From the NCBI RefSeq assembly GCF_005239225.2, contig NC_133296.1, positions 11,160,001-11,224,000 of the forward strand: DNA of 64,000 bases, read 5' to 3'. Below, in pieces: positions 46,441 to 58,510 of the stretch. Below the pieces are notes generated by a model. That model saw only the letters and a program-made list of their open reading frames with translations. It had not been told where the DNA came from and made no database searches. Position 1 is the stretch's first letter; every line of letters starts with the position of its first letter. The stretch is from Populus alba. Lineage: Eukaryota; Streptophyta; Magnoliopsida; Malpighiales; Salicaceae. The position numbers and the translations under genes were made by a program.

Positions 46441-47770
46441 AACCACTTCTAAATAAAGCCTTTTGGGAGATCAAATTTCTTTATTTGTTTATCAATTCAT
46501 TAATTTTCAAACACTAATTAACTTAATCTTTAGTCAATAAATATCTTAACCACGACAAACCTAGGATTTCACATTCCTATATTTTCCAAAAACATGCCCA
46601 TAAGTTTCCAATCATGCAATAATCCCAAATTTCATCCAAATTATAATAAATTAAACTCACACATCATAAATTAACATAAAAGTTATCAAATCTAATTCTC
46701 TCACATTTCTTTTATCTTAGGCCGACAACTAGACAAACAAGGAACCCATTTTTTAGCTTCAATTTGACTCCATTACATTATTTCCTTATTACAAACACAA
46801 GTTACTCCTTATTTCTATTTTGTTTAGTTAACATCCTCACATTAAGGTTCCAAAATCCAATTCTTACTCTTTCTAAAACATAGACTAAAGCATGCAAATC
46901 ATGCTTCTAACCAAAACCCTACCCCAATTACAATTTTCTCACATTTCTAACATTCTCACGTGTCATCTTAACAAGTACTTTCTTATGAAATCACAATAGC
47001 ATCATTTATAACCAAGTCTTAACCTATCCAACATCATTTAGATATCAAGAATAAACAAAATATAATCACATTTCCAATTTCCCCTAGTTTGTCTAATTAT
47101 GGTCACCCAAAACCTTTTTAATATGTGTATGATTGGCCTTCAATCTTACTAATTTAATGCGTAATCATGTAATTCCATCTCAATTCAACAACAATTAGCA
47201 TAAATTCATTATTCTCAAAATAAATCACATAAATCCTAAAATTAAAGATTTGGGGTTTTCCAATTCTTCACACCATTGACCCAATTTAAAACATTTCTAT
47301 GCATTCTAATAACCCAAACATTCCACCATAAAATTATTATGAACCCTAATTTCAAGAATTGAGAAAATTTTGATGTAAACATAAAAATCCAGTAACACAG
47401 GAAATTAATTTATTAGAACCCCTTAACACAATCAAAGCAACAAAAACAATGTTTTCCTTTTCCTATTCACCTTTTCACATTTTTTCTCTCTAACTTTTCA
47501 AGGTTCCAACTCCTCTCTTTATCTCTTTATCTCTATGTGCGTGTCTAATTTAGTTGTTTTTCTTTTTAAAATCATTTGAAAAAATCACTCTCCCCACTTA
47601 GATTTTAAGAGAAACATGAGAGAATTAAGGGGAAAAAAAAAGAAGAGAAACTTAGGTGTTCTCCCTTTTCCATGGCTGCCATGTTTGTTTTAATGGAGGG
47701 GGGATTTTTTATTTTATTTATCAAAATACCACCATTACTTATTAGATAAAATTCAGTAAAAACCCTCGTT
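46441..47770. other. AT-rich repeat-derived sequence
   Basis: No gene. Continues the composition of the preceding block. A pyrimidine-rich stretch lies at about 47450-47560. Confidence 0.4.
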
Positions 47771-47774
47771 TATC

Positions 47775-48225
47775 GATGATTCTTTCACGCACCAAACCTA
47801 TTATTATATCATATGGGTTTAGTATAGCTTAATTAATTTTTTCACCACTAGTCATAACAAAATCTACTCAAGAGTTTAACCATATTCAGTTAGAAATTCA
47901 TGCGGTTAAACACAAGATTTACTTTGATAATTCGTATTTTCACGCACAAATTTATACTACATTCCATCTGGGTTTTTCAATACATAACCAAGGACTTTCA
48001 CTACTAGCCACAAAAAAGTTTCTTTTAAATCGTTATTATTTCTCAATTGGGGATTTACGTGATTTATCAAGAGGTTGACATTTCACGCACCAATTTATTA
48101 CTTTATTTTGTTTGAGATTTAAGCTAATTTATTAGGAATCTTCACCCCTAATCATAAAGATTTTCCTTTTAATTTATTATTTTTTGGTTGAGGATTGCCC
48201 AATTTAATCATTGGTTTACAATTTT
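47775..48225. repeat. ~150-bp tandem repeat, three copies
   Basis: The markers TTTCACGCAC (about 47786, 47938, 48083) and TTCACYACTAGYCAYAA (about 47841, 47996, 48141) recur at 145-155-bp spacing. Copies are diverged. Confidence 0.8.
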
Positions 48226-48234
48226 TAACCAGGA

Positions 48235-48600
48235 GTTTACATGACTCGAGTCAATTCCAATTAACCTTCCAATTCCATAATCAATTCATGAGACTAAGAC
48301 AACTTCATATTAAGCAAATCAAAATAAATTACAAAGCTCAATTCTCAATTAACTCATTGTTGAATGATGAAATAAAAAAAAAAAACATAATAAAACAATT
48401 TGAGTCAACTTAGGTTAACTTGTAAAACTCATGACTTAAATCATGAAACCCAGATAACTTTATAGAAAGCAAACTGAAATAAATCATGAAACTTAATTTC
48501 CAATTAACTTAATGTTGAAGAATAAATTAAGAGAAAAAAAACCAAATAAAAAAATATAGCCAATCGAGTTAAATCGCCAAATCAATAACCTAGATCATTA
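48235..48600. repeat. ~180-bp tandem repeat, two copies
   Basis: Two diverged copies share AAATAAATYAYRAARCTYAA, CAATTAACTYAWTGTTGAA and an A-rich tail. This text is a common dispersed repeat of poplar-like genomes, from memory. Confidence 0.65.
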
Positions 48601-48935
48601 TATTATGATAATTATATAGAAATAATAATTAAAAAAACAGGTATATTATTATAATAAACAATGTTTTGTATGGTGATTCACGGTTAAATCACTAGCTCTT
48701 TTACTTTTTGTTAATAATAATAATTAACGGGTATATTTGGACACAAGTCAATGGCCTTGGTTATTTACAAGGCATGGAATAAAGGCATCTAGGGCTTTCA
48801 TTCCAGGCTAATTTGGAACTCTACGGTTTTTAATTTGGAACTCACAAGTCAATGGCCCTAATCTTAGGTGAAGTCCCTTAACTTAATTTGTAAAAATCAT
48901 TTTTTTATATAAGAAGTACCAAATTTGAATCTCTC

Positions 48936-48963
48936 CCTCTCTCTCTCTCTGTATATATATATA
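48936..48963. repeat. (CT)n-(TA)n compound microsatellite
   Basis: CTCTCTCTCTCTCTGTATATATATATA, immediately before a SINE. Confidence 0.85.
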
Positions 48964-48992
48964 AAAGAAGCTTCAAAAATACACTTGAAGTC

Positions 48993-49180
48993 TTGACCCA
49001 ACGATTAAAGGGACTTGTTCCTTTCCTCTACATCCTGGGTTCAAATTTCACCGTGCACGCTTGTCACCCCCGCGGTGCCTTACATGCTCACTGGGTTTGC
49101 AGGATATTCAGTGAGCCGTGGGATTAGTCGTGGTGCGCGCAAGCTGACCCGGACACCCACATAAATAAAATAATAAAAAA
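48993..49180 (+). mobile_element. tRNA-related SINE, copy 1
   Basis: The body contains a B-box-like GGGTTCAAATTTC and ends GACCCGGACACCC followed by an ATAAATAAAATAA tail. It is flanked by a diverged target duplication of about 25 bp: AAGCTTCAAAAATACACTTG (48968 on) and AAGCTTCAAAAGTGTACTTC (49181 on). Its 3' part matches the SINE at 55917-56094. Confidence 0.8.
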
Positions 49181-49290
49181 AAGCTTCAAAAGTGTACTTC
49201 GATGTCATAACCATCACGTTTCCATTAATTATATATACATATTTAGAAAATCAAATGTAAAACATGATCTCAAAACCCAAACCCCTAACC

Positions 49291-49779
49291 CTAGAGATAA
49301 TCTTCAATGGAGATGTCCCATTCTCCCATCCCAGTATTGTTTCCATGCCAATTACCACCATGATCGCCACCTGCAGGTTCGCAAAACTCTGTCTCTAGCT
49401 CATTTTCCGGTACCCTGTTCAGTATCATTTGAGCATCAATTGCCATGCCAGCATCTGAAGCAGCTTTCTGTATGGACTTAGGTGACATGTCTTCCCTTAC
49501 ACTTGCAGGCAACATTAGAGGGAAATTGAGACTCTCTATCGAAGAAGGTCCACGTAAACAATAAGAGGCTATGTCATGAGCCACCGCAGCTGCCTCGGGT
49601 GTAGAATAAGAACCTAACCAAAGTCGTTCTTGCTTGCCAGGAACCCTTATTTCAGACACCCACTTGCCCCATTTCCGCCTCCTCACTCCCTTGAATTTCT
49701 TCCGAGCTGCACCTGCTCCACTTTCTTGATCTGTTCTGCTGCTGCCGCCGCCGCTGCTCATTCTTGTGGAAGAAAGCAA
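49291..49779 (-). CDS. AP2/ERF transcription factor, single exon
   Basis: An intronless 162-residue protein. A Ser/Gly-rich N-terminus precedes one AP2 DNA-binding domain at about residues 29-87: KFKGVRRRKWGKWVSEIRVP, the WLGSYSTPEAAAVAHDIA helix region and LNFP at its end. Val in WVSEIR is the DREB-type residue; the second diagnostic position is Val and not Glu. After the domain come MSPKSIQKAASDAGMAID, a motif typical of small DREB-side ERFs, and an acidic end (EWDISIEDYL) that may activate transcription. It likely acts in the nucleus on GCC- or DRE-type elements. By motif and neighbourhood it may be the counterpart of Arabidopsis ERF022 (At1g33760); this is from memory. Start at 49779; an in-frame ATG at 49761 is an alternative. 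Confidence 0.92.
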   Translation of the reverse strand: MLSSTRMSSGGGSSRTDQESGAGAARKKFKGVRRRKWGKWVSEIRVPGKQERLWLGSYSTPEAAAVAHDIASYCLRGPSSIESLNFPLMLPASVREDMSPKSIQKAASDAGMAIDAQMILNRVPENELETEFCEPAGGDHGGNWHGNNTGMGEWDISIEDYL

Positions 49780-50342
49780 TTTCTCTTTCCTTTTTCTTCT
49801 TTTGACGGGCTATACCTGCGGTTTTGCGAGCTCAAACTTCCTTAAAAAACGCTCAGGAGATCGATCGAGCTTGTAAGGATAAAGAGAAGTTGAAGTGCTT
49901 ATGTAGGTTGAGGAAGTGGAAAGTCAAATAAAAAATATAATAAGTTAATTACCATAAGAGTCAAAATTTTCAAAAGTCAAAATAATGAATGCTATTTTGA
50001 TAGGTTGGAGGCTCACAAGCGGGCGATTATTTAGCAGAAATATCCAAATCCAAGTGGGATTAGGGTGGAATATATGGCTGAATGCGGTCGTTTTGAGAGA
50101 AACATGAGGAGGCTATGGAAACCGTTTTGGAGAAGGGAGTGCCTGGTCTTCGTATTTGCCTACAAAACGCGTGTTTCTGAATTTAAAGCCGGCCCACGAA
50201 TGGCTACACAAGATCTCGAAAAGGTAGATAGAGCAAAAACCCACGCGTTCACATTTGTGCTGTCTTAGATGTCATTTCTACGTCAGTCATTGTCTCCATA
50301 TGCAAGTTACGAGATGAGCCGACCAGACCCAGAAGCATTAAC

Positions 50343-50555
50343 TGCACGTTTGAAAATGCGATTTAATTTTTGTTTTTACAAATTTTTAATAATACTTTTT
50401 ATTTAAAATCAATATATTTTTAATGTTTTTGTATACTTTTAATCTTTATACTAATATTAAAAATAATTTTTAAAAAATAAAAAAAATCATCTTAATATAT
50501 TTTTAAATAAAAAATACTTTCAACCATAATCATAATTCTATTACAGTAAATTAAA
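50343..50555. mobile_element. MITE-like repeat, copy 3
   Basis: Shares the A/T-rich core and the TATTAAAAATAATTTTTAAA and AAAAATACTTTCAACCATAA segments with the 18630 family. Ends are eroded. Confidence 0.5.
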
Positions 50556-50731
50556 TTTTTTTTTTATTATTCTTATGCTTTTTGTGTATTCAGGTGTAAT
50601 TAAACTAGCATTCTGTTCCCTGTTCTTATTCTTCGGGAAGAAAAATAAAAGAATTCGGAGGTCAATCAATTAGTGCGTATTTTTTTCTTAATTTAAGAAC
50701 AGCACTGCGAAGCTATGTGATTGTGAGAACA

Positions 50732-50755
50732 ATATATATATATATATATATATAT
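50732..50755. repeat. (AT)12 microsatellite
   Basis: Uninterrupted AT units. Confidence 0.95.
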
Positions 50756-51511
50756 TAAATGACTTTTAAAAAGTGAGCTAAAGGTACCAGGCCAACCATT
50801 TGTGATCGCTAGGGTTCCTCGAACAAGTCCCTCACGTACCTATGCATAAAATATTAAAACTTCTATTCAAACAATATTTGCTTAATCAGATCTTCAGAGC
50901 ATTGGAATTCCTCAATCAAGTCAACCCATTACCATTAATGGTTGTTAGATGACCAACACCATCTAATCTGTCTCTAATCACACTAATCATATATATATAT
51001 TTTACTCGTGCTTCCGCATATCATAATTAAAAAAAAAAAGATTATGTGTATCGGTTATTTTGATATATTTTTTATATAATAAAAATTAAAAATATAAATT
51101 AAAAAATTAATCAAGTCTCTATTCCCGTGGGATAATACACTAAGTTTCCAAATATCTGTTAACTGTGCTATTGCTTAATTATTTTATTCAATTTCCACCG
51201 CTAATTTAAGGCCCCGTACGTAACCTAGAGGGGCTCTCAACTTGCAATTAGTGGGTTTCATTATCGTTGATGACGTTACCACAGCTAGAAAGTGGAAATG
51301 AATATGATAGCAACACACGTTGATATTTGACTCTGGTCCGTAGAAATAAGAACACGATATTTAAACATGAGGCTAGAAGAAGACCAGAATTCATGTGGAA
51401 AGAGTCTTGATTCCATATATCAATTTGGTTTAAGATAGATTTCACCGAATATAATTGCAATATGTTGTTCGTGGCTATAATTTGTGGCTTAGAAAACTCT
51501 TAATTTTAAAT

Positions 51512-51710
51512 TTATTTATTAAACAATACCGTGCATTGAATTGCTTGAAGAATTGACTTCAGGGTTTGGAGTAAAGAAAGAGCTCGATCTCTGAACTGTG
51601 GGAAATGGAAAGATGACTGGATCAAGTGGTTTGAAAAAACGAGCAGCCTGAAAATAATTCCTGTTTTGTTTCTCCCTTTTATTTCAGGAGGGTCATACTT
51701 AGCTAGCTGC
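51512..51710. repeat. Dispersed duplication, copy A
   Basis: Shares a series of blocks in the same order with 52940-53150: AATTGACTTCAGGGTTTGGA, GTGGTTTGA, and CAGCCTGAAAA followed by a pyrimidine-rich end and TTTCAGG. It is non-coding in both copies. It could be a retrotransposon piece or a fragment of an old gene. Confidence 0.6.
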
Positions 51711-51835
51711 AAGTCTAGTTCATATTTATGTTCTAATCTTTCGTTATGTCCCTTTGACTTACTTTCGTACTTTTATTGCCCATATGCACCAAAATAAAAA
51801 AAAAAGTTTGTAGGGAAATGATGATACCTTCGTAC

Positions 51836-52130
51836 ACACCCTTCATATATTTTTTTTGTTGCTAATAAAATCATAGTTTTGGAATTATATTTGGTGGGTT
51901 AATCTGAAACTCGATTAATTTGAGGCTAAAAACAAATCAAGTTGATAAAAAAAATAGAAAAAATTATGATTTGGTGTAATACACCCTTCACATATATTTT
52001 TTTTGTTGCTAATAAAAGCATAGATTTGGAATTATGTTTGGTGGGTTAATTTCAAACTCGATTAATTTGAGGCTAAAAACAAATCAAGTTGATAAAAAAA
52101 AAAAAAAAAAATTATGATTTGGTGTAATCA
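51836..52130. repeat. 145-bp tandem duplication
   Basis: Two near-identical units start ACACCCTTCA at 51836 and 51981. Each has TTTTTTTTGTTGCTAATAAA, GGTGGGTTAAT and CAAATCAAGTTGATAAAAAA. High identity suggests recent origin. Confidence 0.92.
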
Positions 52131-52310
52131 GACGGGTTGACCTGACAAAACCCAATAAAAAAATCCGATTGTAACTTGTTGACTTTTTTTGTTTTTTGTT
52201 TTTACTAAAACGACGTCGTTTTAATTTTTTTAAAAATAAAGATTGACCCAAGTGACCTGGTGACCCGATCAAAATCCGAAACCGGGCAGGCCACCAGACC
52301 GAGTTTTAAA
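52131..52310. repeat. Dispersed GC-richer repeat
   Basis: Text such as AGACGGGTTGACCTGAC and GACCCAAGTGACCTGGTGAC, ending CGAGTTTTAAAACTAT, is related in style to the repeats at 61265-61655. Non-coding. Confidence 0.5.
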
Positions 52311-52939
52311 ACTATAAATAAAATAATAAAATTAAAGAAATACAAAAACACAAACAATTTAATAAGTTAAAATGGTTGTGGATATAACTTTTAAATTTAC
52401 AATTATATTCTATGAAAATTAAATATATTGTGTGGTTGTTTCCTTAAAATATTTACAATATTTTTAAATAAATTATAAAATCCTCCATCTACTAGGAAAC
52501 AATTAGAATTCTATATATATATATAAACATAAATTTGATTTCAAAAATAAAATCTAAAACATACTGAAAAAAAAAAATAGCCCAAACAATAATTTTAAAT
52601 CTTAATTATAAGAAATCCAGGTATTTGATAAGCAATGAAGTGACTTTTTATTAGAAAACTACTAGTATGTAATCAGTTCAAACATGGACAGCCCAAATTT
52701 GAAAACTTTAGAGGTTTTCTTTGTCGTTGAAAAGACTATTCTACTGGGTCGGGATTCTCAATTATTTTTTCAAATAATAAATTATAATTTTTGTGGATAT
52801 ACTATAAAAATAGAAATGTATTTATACTTTATTTCATATAATAAAATTGTTTTTTTTTAATCAATTAGTTACTCTTGACCATTCAATGGAATATTGTTGT
52901 TCTGTTTTTGTTATCTAAAAAATACATGCAAAATTAGCT

Positions 52940-53150
52940 AACAGTACCATGCCTTGAATGGTTAAAATAAATTGACTTGAGGGTTTGGAGTGAAGAACGA
53001 GTTCAAGTTTGCTTTTGGATGTTGGAATCTAAAAACAAGTTGACTATTGGTACGTGCTTTGTTCCTGACTGGTTGTTAAACTGGTTTGATAAATTGACCA
53101 GCCTGAAAAAGTAGTATTTTGTTCTCTATCTAACCTTTCATCTCAGGCTC
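52940..53150. repeat. Dispersed duplication, copy B
   Basis: Diverged partner of 51512-51710, about 1.4 kb away and in the same orientation. Confidence 0.6.
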
Positions 53151-54626
53151 GTTCTTCCCTATTATTTAAAAATAAAAATAAAATCGTTCTTCCATTCTGA
53201 GTATAGTTAACAACGTGCTTTGTTTGTGACGGTCAATAATTTAATTTTTAAATATTAAAAATATAGATAATATTTTAAATTATTTGGGTGTGGCTATTAT
53301 TGAAATATCTAAATAAACCATTTAAACTATATGTAGAACATATCTTGAAAATCAAAAAACAGTTTCAAAAGCTCCTGAGACTAATGTCAAACCTGACAAA
53401 TATCCAAAAAAAGAAAACATCCAAGCGAATAGCCGCCATAATTAAATTTTTTTAATTGTTTTTATTTTTTATAAAAAAAAAACATTTAAATATAATTTGA
53501 AGTACTCTAAACAGAAATTCTAATTAATTTTTTTTTATAAACAAACATTTAAATTATCCTTGAAGTATACTTTAATTAATATTTTTTATAAAAAAAATTA
53601 AACTTTTAAAGTATCCTAAACAAAAATTCTAATTAATTTTTTTTAACTTTTTTAAATTGTTTATAAGCCTTGGGTTGTCATACATAATTAATTTTTATTT
53701 ATTTTTTATATAAAAAAAATTTAAACTATCATTAAGGTATTCTAAACAGAAATTTTAAATATATATATATATATATAAAAATTTTAATTAATCTTTTTAT
53801 ATATATATATATATATTTTATCAAAAACAATGTTTTAAACTATCCTTATTTGTTCCTCAATTAAGAGAATCATGATACAGTTAAACACACTCACAACATT
53901 ATCCTATTTTTTCTATTATGTTTATAGATTAACTTTGAGATCTTACATGTGGCATTGTGGTAACAACTTTGTTTTTTGTATTTATTAACGCATATAGGAT
54001 TCTCATTTTATTTTATCATATGTAAGCATCAACATTTCACTTTATAATTATATATTTTTTTATGTCAAAAAACATGCTAATAACATTTATGTATTCAATC
54101 TTTTGTGTTAGAAAAGAATTATTGGACTCGCAGTGAAGTGAGTCGAATAAAACCGTTAAGACTTTTGTTAAATTTATTGGTATATATGGTTCTTGATCTA
54201 TTTAATTAAATACATGCTTAAGCTTCTCAATTTATGATTATGATTTTTTTTGTTAAAAGAATATGTTGAAAAAACTTGTATATTTATTTTTTTATTTATA
54301 AAAAATTATCCAATCAATAACAAAATACATGTCAACTAGCTAGTTAGTGTCTAGTTATTGATATTTTTAATATTTCTTTATATCATGTTTTATTATGTTA
54401 CTTCAATTTCAATTGTTCGACCCGTGGTGAAAATAACCACAACTTAGTTATTGTTTTATTTTCTCTCACTATCTAATAATTAACGGATTTAAAATTAATG
54501 ATGTGATCTGAAATAAATAATATTCCTAAGAAAATATAAGAAGATCAAATAGGAAACTTGCGTCACCAAAATAAATAAAAAATTGAGACAAACACCATGA
54601 TACTTGCGTCGCCAAAAAAAAAAAAT

Positions 54627-54682
54627 AAAAAATAATGTATTGCTTCATATAAGTATTATATATGAAGTAATACATTATTTTT
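54627..54682. repeat. Near-perfect inverted repeat (hairpin)
   Basis: Arms of about 25 bp: AAAATAATGTATTGCTTCATA at the left and its complement with ACTTC in place of GCTTC at the right, around a loop of about 5 bases. The only arm difference is a G opposite T. Confidence 0.8.
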
Positions 54683-55916
54683 TAAAAAAATCAATAATTA
54701 AAGGATCAATTATCCATTACCATCATTTGAATTATTTTGAATGGTCATTGGTGAGAGATCATAGTGAAAACTCTCTATTTTTTTTAGTTGTCAAAGTTGA
54801 TGGATCATCTTCTACTATCCAATTCCTAGTATATAAAAATGCTTAAAACTAATTGGATAATAATTTTGACATTTTTAATAATTCCTACTTGTTTAAAGTG
54901 AAGGAAAATACAATAAAAGTATTAGTAATGCTACTCAATAAGATATAATAATATTTAAAGAATTAGAAGAAAAATAATATTTTTGTTTCAACCTCAAATC
55001 TTAGTTGATGTAAACAAAATCATCAAGTCTTTAATACTCCTAATCTATTTCTCTTTTTAAAGTGGATATGTTAAAAAATAATTCAATCTCTCTCACAACC
55101 TAAGGAATTACAAGTTTGACTTAAATATCGTGAAAAGTGATATACTCTAAATGTATGTTATACAGAAACATATTGAGAGGTGAAAATGATTGAAGATTTC
55201 CTCTCGAGTTCTTGGATATCCTCGTGACAAGTGATATATCTCACCTCTATATCGGCTTAAAAGTCATATTCATTAGGATATCTCAAATCAACCATGTATT
55301 ATTTTTGTGTAATAACATATAATGATTATGTTATATATTCCCCAATGATTACAACAACGTTTACCTTGTGAAAATAAATAAAATTTAAGTATTTTGGTTC
55401 TTTAGTACCTTTTGGTGGCTTTGAAAATTTGATATTAGAATTGTTTATTGTCTTGAGAAAAATTCACGTATTGTGTTTACTATCCTCTTATCCAGTCCAA
55501 ACAAAAGTGAATTGCATGTCAAAACTACATGCAACCATCATATTTTTGCGTCGGTATATCTTTTTTGTAACGATTTGTATTTTCACAACCTTTTGAGTCT
55601 TGAACCCATTGAAATTAGGGTAATTTATTTTAGTTATTAGCATCATGTTTCCAACCTTTACATCATTTAAGCTTATACAAAATTTTAGACAGGTTTCCCT
55701 TTAACGTGTTCCATTCCCAAGTCATCGACTCCTACATACACAATTATATCACAATCTCAACACTATCCAAACTTCTTGTACCTTAACCAATCACATTGCC
55801 AAATCAAGAATATTATTCATCTATCATTCCCAACTTTTCATTTCACAACTCATATACAATCATAGTTTAATCTATTTTACAACAAGTGACATAAACAAAA
55901 TATATGAACATTAACC

Positions 55917-56094
55917 CTGAGGGGTATAGCTCAACTGGTCAGGCCCTGAGTTTGCTCCTTAGAGGTCACCAGTTTGAGTACCACAAACCTCAGGACCACT
56001 GGAGGCTTATATGATCGTTAACTTCAGGGTCTCGGGGGATTAGTTGAGGTATACGTAAACTGGTCTGGACACCAACAGTTAACAAAAAAAAAAT
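55917..56094 (+). mobile_element. tRNA-derived SINE, copy 2
   Basis: It begins CCTGAGGGGTATAGCTCAAC, with a good A box TAGCTCAACTGG and a B-box-like AGTTTGAGTACC, as expected for an RNA polymerase III promoter. The body ends GGTCTGGACACC, followed by an A-rich tail. A diverged target duplication is likely (ATATGAACATTAA before, ATTATGAACTAATTA after). The 3' half shares GGATTAGT, GCGCAAGCTG/ACGTAAACTG and GGACACC with copy 1. Confidence 0.82.
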
Positions 56095-58040
56095 AAATAT
56101 TATGAACTAATTACATAAAAAAGAGATTAATAATTAAGTTACAAACACCTTTAGTTTTGATTTCATTTATATACAAGTTATTTTCAAAATTATATTATAA
56201 AATGTAGTCAACGTATTTAAAAATTACATAATCATCACCTAACCAAGAGAAATGCTCGGTAAGGTCTACTGTTCTATTCGGTCAGTAATAACCCTAAAAA
56301 CAATTTATTTTTATAACATTAGAATATATTGCAATGAATACGTATTAAACACACATATATTAATAATATAAGCTAAACCAATTTTGCCAACCTTTTGGTA
56401 AATACACTAACCTATGCTAGATTCTAATTTAGTACATTTCATTCAATTTTTAATGATATTTTATTTCATCATAGTGCTCATTTTTCTATCATAATAATAT
56501 TATGAAAATTCTTATTCCCAACACATTTAATTCATGCTATATTTTATTTCATCAACACATCTAATTCATACATGTATGTGTGTGTCATGATTATATTTGG
56601 TTCACACTATTGTTTTAATTTACAATACATTTAAATTATGTCACTTTTCATCTACCAAACATATTTATGCCTTTTAGGCTTCCAAAATACTCAATTTATT
56701 ATAATTAAACACTCATGTTCTCTTACCATATAATTTGTCATTTTAACCTTTTCAACGATTATATGCCTAGTTTAATCTCTTGTAGTCTATACTTGTCATT
56801 ATTAGGTTTTATCATTTCAATTCCTTTTTATATAACCCAAGCTATAACCCTTCACAATATTTTTGACTCTTTTCTAAAAAGACTTAAGGCTTGAACTTTA
56901 CCTCAACTTATTATATCCAAAGGAAACTTTCTTGACTTAATAGATTTCGGTTGAGCTTTTTTTTTATCCAAAACTTTATTTAAATGTTGTCCAGCCATTT
57001 CTTGTACCAATCATTTCACAAAATTTCTGTCGTTGCGGTTAAAAGTCAATTATAAATAATTTACCATTGTTGTGGTCAATCACACTTCATAACATACCAT
57101 GTGTTTTTTGCCTATCCATTTAATTATAGCACATAGCAATTTTTGTCTCAAATACATAAGCCTTCAATTAATAATACAATACACAACACAATCAATTAAC
57201 CATTGTAAATTTAACAGTTTTAAAAGTGCATTTAATTAAATAAATTGGCTAGAGAGGGTAAATCTCGTACCTTCTCTTACTGTCTCAAGTTCTCGAGAAG
57301 TTAAGTCTCGTTCCAATTTGAATTTCATTCGTATTATTTTCCATACAACACATCCAAATACAAGTTCACAACTAATTTACGTTATGTATTTACACATAAT
57401 TCATTAATCCTCTATGCAACATAACTATTCCAATAACTACCTCACCACTCATACATACACTTTTCTTGATATGCCTCATAATATGTTTTAGGTTATCTCA
57501 ACATGCCTTTGGTCTAACAAAACCCTTAGATTTAATAGTTTATATTTATATCAAAGATCACCAATATTTCAAGAATACAATCATTACCATCACTTATTGC
57601 CACAATAATTTCCATGATATTTATACACTTACTTACACAATAAACATAATACTACACAAATAAAATTTGTTAGTCATTTCACCATACATGTATTCTCAAT
57701 TCTTACAACATGCATGTAAGGGCAAGATGAGCTTAATATACTCATTAACACTCAACTTCTCATGCATTTAAATAAGTTTATATTCATCAACTAACACTAG
57801 TTTACAAAGAAATAGAAATAACAAATCCTAATTGTTTTAGTCTAACCAAACTAGAGCAATGTTCAATGTTTAGCTCATAACTAAAGTTATAGGACTTGGT
57901 TTTGAGGGTGGCTTACTTCTTCCGAAAGCTAAGATACAAATCCAATCTCGTTGAAGGTAATAAAACTCGGTTCTGTCGTTTACATACCTAAAACTACCCA
58001 TTAAAATAATATACACAATCTATTCAGTAAAACACAATTT
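56095..58040. other. AT-rich repeat-derived sequence
   Basis: No gene seen. The upper strand is C/A-rich, like 43.3-47.8 kb. Short GC-richer pieces at about 56230-56290 and 57245-57310 and 57895-57975 resemble retrotransposon fragments. No boundaries found. Confidence 0.4.
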
Positions 58041-58510
58041 AACCCTTTGCTTATATCTGGAGTTTTATAGCTTTAAATTAAGCAAAACCAATTTCATTTT
58101 AAAAAATAACATCTTTAAATATAACTTTTAATATAATAAAAAACCTAGTTCTTCCATTTAAATATCCAAGACCACACATTACAGAAGCATATAAAATATG
58201 TCTAATAGAATATAGTTTGACCTACCTTTAGTATTTAGCTTATATCTGAAGTTTTATAGTTCCAAATTAAGATAAACCATTTTCATTTAAAAGATAATAT
58301 CCTGAACTACAAAGAATAAAAACTAGTTTTTCCATTTACATATCCAAACCACACATTGTAGAAGCATATAAAATTTATCTAATAAGATATAATTTGACTT
58401 GTCTTTAGTTGTTAGTTCATATCTAGCATTCTATAACTCCAAATTAACAATATAATAAAAAATAGTTTCATTGGAAATGTAACATTCATATCTACAACTT
58501 GTATAAAGAA
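58040..58510. repeat. ~180-bp tandem repeat, three copies
   Basis: The marker CATATCTRGAGTTTTATAG, followed by TCCAAATTAA, recurs at about 58051, 58229 and 58418, and AACCACACATTRYAGAAGCA between them. The same marker text is in the 180-bp repeats at 62380-62700. Confidence 0.75.

Larger units (their letters stand above)
49780..51511. other. Upstream region of the ERF gene and spacer
   Basis: Promoter and 5' UTR side of the ERF gene, then intergenic DNA. A frame at 50065-50268 has no known domain. Contains a MITE-like repeat (50343-50555) and an AT microsatellite (50732-50755). Confidence 0.45.
52311..55913. other. AT-rich intergenic DNA
   Basis: No gene. Contains copy B of the dispersed duplication (52940-53150), a short tandem AT-rich repeat (about 53440-53760, marker AATTCTAATTAATTTTTTTT), AT microsatellites near 53759 and 53800, and a hairpin at 54627-54682. 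Confidence 0.5.

Noticed and set aside
49028..49045. tRNA gene suggested by GGGTTCAAATTTC
   Set aside because: The surrounding sequence does not fold as a tRNA; long flanking duplications and an A-rich tail show it is a SINE.
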